A DNA stretch of 10,808 bases from Holtiella sp036655075 (GTDB lineage Bacteria; Bacillota; Clostridia; Lachnospirales; Cellulosilyticaceae). The DNA lies in NCBI RefSeq assembly GCF_036655075.1, contig NZ_JAVVQU010000063.1, positions 1 to 10,808 on the forward strand. The letters run 5' to 3'. This document shows, in pieces, positions 6,644-10,808 of the stretch. Under the pieces are notes generated by a model. That model searched no databases and was not told where the DNA came from. It saw only the letters and a list, made by a program, of their open reading frames with translations. Position numbers and translations under genes: made by a program. Numbering within the stretch: position 1 is the stretch's first letter; every line of letters starts with the position of its first letter.

Positions 6644-7282
6644 ATGAATCCGTTAGATTTTATTTATAACCGCAAGAGCGTTAGACAATTTAAGCAAACT
6701 GCAGTACCTAATGAAATAATTGTTGAAATTGTGAAAGCTGGAACTTATGCACCTTCACCAAAACATCAACAAAATTGGCATTTTGTTGTATTGCAAAATA
6801 AAGCAATAATTGAATCAATGGGTGAGATTGTAAGAAAAAGTCATGAACGCATTGGGCAACTTGCAAAAGATGAAAAAGATTTCAAAAAACATATGAGTGT
6901 AATCAATTACTATACTTGTTTTAAAGATGCACCCGTTGTCATTTTAGTCTATGCTTGCCCCTATCAGATGCTCGAATACAAAATTCTAGAATCAAACGAT
7001 GTCCCAAGAGAAGTCCTTGAGGTATTACAATCTCCGCAATCAGGGGCACAGGGTATTGGGGCAGCTATAGAAAATATGTTACTAGCTGCAACAGCACTAG
7101 GTTATGGCAGTTGCTATATGACAGGACCAACCCATGCCAAATGTGAAATTGAAACTTTGATTGATTTTGAGCAGCCGGGTTATGAATTAATGTCTATGGT
7201 AGCATTAGGAGAAGCAGCTGACCTTACACCAGCCCAACCACCAAGAAAACCGTTAGAAGATGTACTTACTTTTATAGATTAA
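6644..7282 (+). CDS. Nitroreductase-family flavoprotein
   Basis: A 212-residue cytoplasmic protein. The N-terminus NPLDFIYNRKSVRQF (residues 2-16) carries the Arg-x-Ser-x-Arg FMN-phosphate motif (R10, S12, R14). AGTYAPSPKHQQNWHF (32-47) is the second flavin-binding block, and SGAQGIGAAIENMLLAATALGYGS (133-156) is the C-terminal helix and turn typical of the family. MVALGEA and PPRKPLEDVL follow, also standard. Such proteins are FMN-dependent homodimers that use NAD(P)H to reduce nitro compounds, quinones or other oxidised substrates; the physiological substrate cannot be read from sequence. The length is normal. No obvious terminator follows and no partner gene is adjacent. Confidence 0.93.
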   Translation: MNPLDFIYNRKSVRQFKQTAVPNEIIVEIVKAGTYAPSPKHQQNWHFVVLQNKAIIESMGEIVRKSHERIGQLAKDEKDFKKHMSVINYYTCFKDAPVVILVYACPYQMLEYKILESNDVPREVLEVLQSPQSGAQGIGAAIENMLLAATALGYGSCYMTGPTHAKCEIETLIDFEQPGYELMSMVALGEAADLTPAQPPRKPLEDVLTFID

Positions 7283-7585
7283 CTTTAGGGGTACAAACAG
7301 ATAAGTTGAATGCGCTTATGTATAAGTATCAACTACAGTATCAACCTCAAGTTCGAGGCATACGCTCAATGGAGTGCTTTAAGTATACGAGTCGCTTTAT
7401 CTGTCTTATCACCTATATTCGTAAACTATTGTGATAGAAAATATCAAATCACATATTAATTTAGAGCGTTTAAGTTATGATAAGTTATTAGGTGAACAGA
7501 TATGTCTGTAAAAGTTGATAGAAGTGGTTTAAAAGGATATATTAAGGTATAATAGGAATAAAACTTTATAACTAAGAGGTACAAT
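7283..7585. other. Intergenic region with repeats and possible gene remnant
   Basis: About 300 bases between the nitroreductase and the 101-aa protein. Positions 7297-7304 (ACAGATAA) and 7397-7404 (TTATCTGT) form an 8-bp outer inverted repeat. They enclose CTTATGTATAAG, a direct repeat AGTATCAAC (twice between 7326 and 7345), and a hairpin with arms CCTC (7345-7348) and GAGG (7355-7358) extended by GTAT/ATAC. Further on, 7431-7508 reads as a short protein-like frame (IENIKSHINLERLSYDKLL), and 7505-7552 in another frame reads VKVDRSGLKGYIKV before a stop, suggesting the frameshifted tail of a lost gene. None of this matches a family I recognise. Confidence 0.35.
7525..7553 (+). promoter_or_regulatory. 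Promoter of the 101-aa protein gene
   Basis: A perfect TATAAT at 7548-7553 is preceded, 17 bases upstream, by the weak -35 TGGTTT (7525-7530). The start codon at 7586 lies about 32 bases further on. Confidence 0.5.
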
Positions 7586-7891
7586 ATGTCAATATTAGAA
7601 AAACAATTTGAACAAGAACTCATTAAAAACTGTGAACTTGCACAGAAAGAATGCGGTTACACATCTACACGTTTTTTACAAACTATAGAAAAGTTTGGTG
7701 GCGTAAAGACAGCGCAAGAAATCTTGCGTAAAGGTAGACTCTCCGATGGATTTGAGAAACTTCAACAAGCAGGACGTATCGAATTAACTATGGAAGCAAG
7801 TATGATCAAAAGACCGTATGCAGAACTTTTTACAGATGATGAAGTAAATACCTGCTACGAAGTACTCTGTGAACATGGCTACTATGAATAG
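7586..7891 (+). CDS. Uncharacterised 101-aa small-domain protein
   Basis: A complete 101-residue, mostly helical, soluble protein with AAGAGG at 7574-7579 before ATG 7586. The blocks CELAQKECGYTSTRFLQTIEKFGGVKTAQEIL, then LSDGFEKLQQAGRIELTMEA and KRPYAELFTDDEVNTCYEVL, match from memory a widespread uncharacterised domain. It occurs as a free-standing protein or as the C-terminal tail of larger proteins, some of them nuclease or ATPase proteins of defence islands. No catalytic residues are evident and its role is unknown. It has its own promoter and precedes queG by 68 bp. As queG also has a promoter candidate in that gap, functional linkage is not implied. Confidence 0.85.
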   Translation: MSILEKQFEQELIKNCELAQKECGYTSTRFLQTIEKFGGVKTAQEILRKGRLSDGFEKLQQAGRIELTMEASMIKRPYAELFTDDEVNTCYEVLCEHGYYE

Positions 7892-7907
7892 CCTATAGAT
7901 ATAAAAC

Positions 7908-7938
7908 TTGACATTTAAAAATTAAACAATGTTCTAAA
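7908..7938 (+). promoter_or_regulatory. Candidate promoter of queG
   Basis: A perfect -35 TTGACA (7908-7913) is followed 19 bases later by TCTAAA (7933-7938). A TG at 7930-7931 gives an extended -10. It lies in the 68-base gap before queG. Confidence 0.45.
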
Positions 7939-7959
7939 TAGGAGAGGGGGCAAACCGGC

Positions 7960-8940
7960 ATGAGACAAAAAATAGAAGTCTTTTGCAAGTCAAAAGGGTT
8001 AGATACAATTGGCTTCATTCCCTGTAGGCGATTAGATGAGTTAAAAACTTTTTATCATATAAGACAAGTATTAGGACTACAAAATGAATTTGAAGAATCT
8101 GATCATGAGAAGCGCATCAATCCCTTATCTTATATGATAGAGGGGAAGACGATTATAGCTATTGCCTTTCCCTATTATGACCTAAAAGGTCAGGAGACAT
8201 CCTCAAATGGATTTTCTATCTATACGCAGCGTCAGGATTATCACCGTGTGGTGAAACACTATTTGAATGAGATTTGTACGTATATACAGAGCTTAGGTGG
8301 GCAGGCAATAGGTCTTGTAGATAGCAATGCCTTGCCAGAACGCTATATTGCCTATCTAGCGGGTATAGGTTTTATTGGACGGAATAATATGATTATTACT
8401 AAAAAGTATGGTTCCTATGTTTTTTTAGGAGAAATCATTACAGACTTAGAGATTTCATGTAAAGACCAACGTCGCTTTGAGGAAATATCAGAGTATGCGG
8501 AATGTGGAAGCTGCGAAAGGTGTTTAGGGGCATGCCCAACTCGTTCCATCAATAAGGCAAGCATTAATCCTAACATTTGTCTCTCTTACATTACACAAAA
8601 AAAAGCTATTAATGAAAAAGAGATTAAACTTTTAAAAGGTAATGTGTTTGGATGCGACTTTTGCCAATTAGGTTGTCCTTATAACGAAGAAGCCTTGGAC
8701 AGTCCTTTAGAACCCTTTCAGACTTTAGCATATATGCAAGAAGAAGCTAGAGTCTATGCTGAAATGGATAATGCCTATTTTAAAGAGAAAATTAATTCCA
8801 CATCTTGTGGTTGGAGAGGGAAAAATGTTATCCGGCGTAATGCTATTATCCGCCTAGCAAGAGAAGGTTCTGATATTCAAAAGTTTAAAGGGGATTCACC
8901 TTATATCAATGACTATATAGGTCAACTTTCAAAAAAATAA
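7960..8940 (+). CDS. queG: tRNA epoxyqueuosine(34) reductase, QueG-like
   Basis: A 326-residue cytoplasmic iron-sulfur enzyme with GGAGAGGGGG at 7941-7950 before ATG 7960. Two ferredoxin-like clusters are visible: C182-x2-C185-x2-C188-x3-C192-P, and C232-x2-C235-x3-C239-P with C207 as the probable fourth ligand of one cluster. VDSNALPERYIA contains D121, at the position of the catalytic Asp of QueG, and GIGFIGRNNMII is also conserved. QueG uses a cobalamin cofactor to reduce epoxyqueuosine to queuosine at the wobble base of tRNAs with GUN anticodons. At 326 residues it is shorter than the ~380-residue E. coli enzyme, and only one HEAT-like helix pair (GWRGKNVIRRNAIIRLA) remains at the C-terminus, as in many Firmicutes homologues. 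Other queuosine genes are not in the window. Confidence 0.88.
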   Translation: MRQKIEVFCKSKGLDTIGFIPCRRLDELKTFYHIRQVLGLQNEFEESDHEKRINPLSYMIEGKTIIAIAFPYYDLKGQETSSNGFSIYTQRQDYHRVVKHYLNEICTYIQSLGGQAIGLVDSNALPERYIAYLAGIGFIGRNNMIITKKYGSYVFLGEIITDLEISCKDQRRFEEISEYAECGSCERCLGACPTRSINKASINPNICLSYITQKKAINEKEIKLLKGNVFGCDFCQLGCPYNEEALDSPLEPFQTLAYMQEEARVYAEMDNAYFKEKINSTSCGWRGKNVIRRNAIIRLAREGSDIQKFKGDSPYINDYIGQLSKK

Positions 8941-8976
8941 AAAAATAGATTCTAATAAAACATTTAAATTAGAGTA

Positions 8977-9004
8977 TTGCAATTTTAAGATAGTATGTTA
9001 TAAT
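8977..9004 (+). promoter_or_regulatory. Promoter of tRNA-Cys
   Basis: TTGCAA (8977-8982), a 16-base spacer and a perfect TATAAT (8999-9004) with a TGn extension (8996-8998) lie 38 bases before the tRNA. This is a strong sigma-A promoter, as expected for a stable RNA. Confidence 0.8.
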
Positions 9005-9041
9005 GAAAAACGTCTTCCAAGTTAATTGAGAGATGTTTGAT

Positions 9042-9112
9042 GGCGGCATAGCCAAGTGGTAAGGCAGAGGTCTGCAACACCTTCATCACCAGTTCAAATC
9101 TGGTTGCCGCCT
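9042..9112 (+). tRNA. tRNA-Cys(GCA)
   Basis: A 71-nt cloverleaf. The acceptor stem GGCGGCA (9042-9048) pairs with TGCCGCC (9105-9111), with discriminator T9112. The anticodon stem GAGGT/ACCTT (9067-9071, 9079-9083) contains one G-T pair and encloses loop CTGCAAC with anticodon GCA at 9074-9076. The T arm is ACCAG-TTCAAAT-CTGGT. CCA is not encoded. Confidence 0.97.
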
Positions 9113-9118
9113 TTTGAG

Positions 9119-9151
9119 AAGCACTTAGACTTTAAGTCTAGGTGCTTTTTT
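9119..9151 (+). terminator. Rho-independent terminator of tRNA-Cys; 5' exon of the group IIC intron
   Basis: AGCACTTAGACT (9120-9131) pairs with AGTCTAGGTGCT (9135-9146) through a 12-bp stem with one wobble pair and a 3-base loop, followed by a six-T run. It ends the tRNA-Cys transcript seven bases after the tRNA, and the group IIC intron begins at 9154. Confidence 0.93.
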
Positions 9152-9560
9152 AAGTGCGCCCAGCATAGGTGCAATCTAACGGGTGAAAGTCCCGAGCACG
9201 GGTTGATAGTGCCACGTGCATAGCCTAAGACAAGGGTGTCCGTCGTGAGGTAGAATCTGAAGAAAGTTGGCGGCAAAACTCTGGTCTGACGTACAGAAAT
9301 CACATTTGAGGCATATGTACACTGAGTAAGGTTGCTTAACAAACCAAAGCCCCAAACTATCCGAAAGTGTACAGTGTAAATGTGGCAGATAGATGGAGTG
9401 AAAGATTGCGTTCTTACCTGGGGAGGTCTGATAGCCCACTACTAAAAGGATGCACTTCCTAAGTAATAACCTATGCAGTGATGTATAGCTAAGATATCAG
9501 AAGTCAGCAGACGTCATAGTACTTTAGCAATCATGAGTGCTAGAGGAAGGACTGAACATT

Positions 9561-9567
9561 AAGGAGG
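9561..9567 (+). promoter_or_regulatory. Ribosome binding site of the original intron ORF (TTG start at 9577)
   Basis: AAGGAGG at 9561-9567 lies nine bases before TTG 9577, in frame with NNSNKLQGKQITKYLGRLEE, the usual N-terminus of class C intron proteins. This marks the ancestral start of the now broken reading frame. Confidence 0.65.
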
Positions 9568-9576
9568 TTTTCAGCT

Positions 9577-10446
9577 TTGAATAATTCAAATAAATTACAA
9601 GGAAAGCAGATAACTAAATATTTAGGTCGCCTTGAGGAAGTACAGGTGGAAACTGGAGATAATCAAGGGATGCTTAGTAAAGATTTGGCGTTCTCAAAGA
9701 GAGAAAGAGAAAACGATGAAGAAATTGAAACAAGTAATTGCACAGGAGCTTAGCAAAATTTATGAGCCTACCTTTTCAGAAAGTAGCTATGGATTTAGAC
9801 CTGGTAGAAGTCAACATAGGGCAATGAAACAGGCGAGAGAACACATAAACAAAGGCTATAAATGGGTAGTAGATATGGACTTAGAAAAATTCTTTAACAC
9901 GGTACAACATGACGTACTTATGAATAAGTTAGCGAATAAGATAAGGGATAAAAGAGTCCTCAAACTTATAAGAAAATATCTAGAAAGCGGTATCATGATA
10001 AATGGTTTAACGACACCTAATGAGGAAGGTATGCCACAAGGAGGTCCACTTAGTCCGCTCTTATCAAACATCATGCTAGATGAATTGGATAAAGAACTGG
10101 AGAAAAGAGGACATAAATTCTGTAGGTTTGCAGATGATTGTAATGTCTATGTGAAAACTAAAAAGGCAGGAAAAAGAGTGCTAGGGAGCATGAAGAAACT
10201 CATAGAAGGTAAGTTAAAACTAAAGGTAAACATAAATAAAAGTGCAGTAGATTTAGTAACAAGAAGAAAATTCTTAGGGTTCTCATTTTACTTTGCCAAA
10301 GGTGGAGTTGAAATAAGAATACATGAGCAATCATACCGGAAGTTCAAGGAAAAGATAAGAAAAGCTACAAATAGAAATACTGGAATAAGTATCTAGAAGA
10401 ACTAGGATACAAGAGCATCACCAAGAGATATCAATTAATACATTAA
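9577..10446 (+). pseudogene. ltrA: Intron-encoded reverse transcriptase/maturase with two internal deletions
   Basis: Three frame segments are needed. Segment 1 (TTG 9577 to about 9730) gives the N-terminal leader NNSNKLQGKQITKYLGRL to about NDEEIETSN. Segment 2 (about 9731-10387, another frame) runs VIAQELSKIYEPTFSESSYG, FRPGRS, VVDMDLEKFFN (first catalytic Asp), GMPQGGPLSPLLSNIMLDEL, CRFADDCNVYV (active-site FADD in place of the usual YADD) and RRKFLGFSF, stopping at 10394. Segment 3 (10387-10446, the first frame again) is the C-terminal tail KYLEELGYKSITKRYQLIH plus stop. Roughly 90 residues are missing at each junction: the early RT blocks (GxDG and the PxRRxxIPKPxG type region) and most of the maturase X domain. 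The middle frame alone is not a functional enzyme. Confidence 0.9.
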
Positions 10447-10536
10447 TTCTTTAATGAACCACCGTATACCGAACGGTACGTACGGTGGTGTGAGAGGACT
10501 CTAAATAAAATAATTATTTAGCTCCTACTCAATTAT

Positions 10537-10710
10537 ACTCATCACAATTCTAATCCTATCAGTGGGAGGAAAAGAGAGACTCTTTACCCTGTTCAGGGAA
10601 ATTATAGAATAAGTAAACTTCTTATTAGTGAAAAACTAAGTTTTCCGCTAGAAGAAATGGGGATTTAACCACCGGATTATTAGTTGCATTTAAAAAAAAC
10701 AAAAAAACTA
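10537..10710 (+). other. Downstream flank of the intron, with an orphan 43-codon frame
   Basis: After the intron, positions 10537-10668 form an open frame with protein-like composition: SGRKRETLYPVQGNYRISKL, then LISEKLSFPLEEMGI and a TAA. It has no start codon or Shine-Dalgarno site, and I do not recognise the family. It could be the C-terminal tail of a lost gene or chance. The remainder up to the tRNA-Asp promoter is A-rich and featureless. Confidence 0.3.
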
Positions 10711-10739
10711 TTGACTTATGTCAGTAAATCGTGCATAAT
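10711..10739 (+). promoter_or_regulatory. Promoter of tRNA-Asp
   Basis: TTGACT (10711-10716), a 17-base spacer and CATAAT (10734-10739) are near-consensus and lie 15 bases before the tRNA. Confidence 0.8.
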
Positions 10740-10754
10740 AAAACACGTCACTGA

Positions 10755-10808
10755 GGCCCAGTGGTACAGTTGGTTAGCACGCCGCCCTGTCACGGCGGAG
10801 GTCGAGGG
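10755..10808 (+). tRNA. tRNA-Asp(GTC), 3' end outside window
   Basis: The acceptor 5' strand GGCCCAG (10755-10761), D arm, anticodon stem CCGCC/GGCGG (10782-10786, 10794-10798) and loop CTGTCAC with anticodon GTC (10789-10791) are present. The variable region and the start of the T arm (GAGGG) run into the window edge. GUC-anticodon tRNA-Asp is a substrate for queuosine modification, the pathway of the nearby queG. Confidence 0.93.

Larger units (their letters stand above)
9154..10536 (+). mobile_element. Group IIC (bacterial class C) intron, ORF-deleted derivative
   Basis: The 5' end GTGCGCCCAGCATAGGTGCA follows the class C consensus. Domain I segments TCTAACGGGTGAAAGTCCCG, AAGGGTGTCCGTCG and GGAGTGAAAGATTGCGTTCT, then CTGGGGAGGTCTG and CAGAAGTCAGCAGACGTCAT (domains II and III), align by eye with the well-known Oceanobacillus iheyensis IIC ribozyme. 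Domain V is at 10458-10491 (ACCACCGTATACCGAACGGT followed by ACGTACGGTGGTGT). Domain VI follows, with stem CTAAATAA/TTATTTAG and the likely branch-point bulged A at 10527. The 3' boundary is set at an AY dinucleotide near 10536, with an uncertainty of a few bases. The total of about 1.38 kb is short of the usual ~1.8-1.9 kb because the encoded protein has lost two segments. Its site directly after a terminator hairpin is the class C habit. Confidence 0.93.

Noticed and set aside
7283..7430. CRISPR array
   Set aside because: The repeats are short, only two copies are direct, and there is no regular spacing.
8941..8975. AT-rich inverted repeat TCTAAT/ATTAGA after queG as a terminator
   Set aside because: A six-base AT-rich stem with a long loop and no T-run is too weak to call.
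9094..9439. Minus-strand frames near the tRNA and intron start
   Set aside because: They lie across tRNA-Cys, its terminator and the structured 5' part of the intron ribozyme; the open frames are incidental.
9856..10074. Minus-strand frame inside the intron ORF
   Set aside because: It is antisense to the conserved reverse transcriptase core.
9154..10536. A retron, diversity-generating element or other RT-based defence system
   Set aside because: The RT blocks, the flanking ribozyme ends and domains V and VI identify a group II intron; no msr/msd or template/variable repeat is seen.

Overview
The window is low-GC, Gram-positive DNA. It has strong purine-rich Shine-Dalgarno sites, short intergenic gaps and sigma-A-like promoters. 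The protein families (a clostridial-type amidohydrolase, an exported C69 dipeptidase, a DUF5658 membrane protein, a clostridial-type ArgRS remnant and a group IIC intron) point to Clostridia, most likely a Lachnospiraceae or Cellulosilyticum-like organism. That placement is inferred from recognised protein families, not from a search.

Layout. Positions 3-697 hold the 3' part of an AAC(6')-like GNAT acetyltransferase, followed 32 bp later by a small DUF6054-like protein. A near-perfect 48-bp palindrome (961-1008) separates them from a convergent XRE-type regulator on the minus strand (1005-1817). The regulator has a perfect 14-bp palindrome just downstream of its own -10 box. Positions ~1960-2788 are a decayed arginyl-tRNA synthetase fragment with a nonsense mutation, a frameshift and an internal deletion. 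Three independent metabolic or envelope genes follow, each with its own signals: an amidohydrolase (2927-4093, terminator at 4226), an exported N-terminal-nucleophile dipeptidase (4471-5952, terminator at 5962) and a convergent four-helix DUF5658-type membrane protein (6029-6400, minus). Next come a nitroreductase (6644-7282), a ~300-bp gap with repeats and possible gene debris, a 101-aa protein of a widespread uncharacterised small domain (7586-7891) and a QueG-like epoxyqueuosine reductase (7960-8940).

The right end is an RNA-gene and mobile-element region. tRNA-Cys(GCA) with its own promoter is followed by a Rho-independent terminator. A group IIC intron (about 9154-10536) starts three bases after the terminator T-run, which is the classic target of class C introns. 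The ribozyme domains can be followed from the 5' GTGCG to domains V and VI. The intron-encoded reverse transcriptase/maturase, however, has lost both its N-terminal RT blocks and most of its maturase domain through two internal deletions. After the intron come a short orphan open frame and a promoter-driven tRNA-Asp(GTC), which runs off the window.

How the genes work together: there is no obvious multi-gene pathway here. The plausible pairings are the acetyltransferase with its DUF6054 neighbour, and QueG near a tRNA (Asp-GTC) that is a substrate for queuosine modification. I found no convincing undescribed multi-gene system. The most informative items are the deletion-derivative group IIC intron, the argS pseudogene and the palindromic operator candidate of the XRE regulator.
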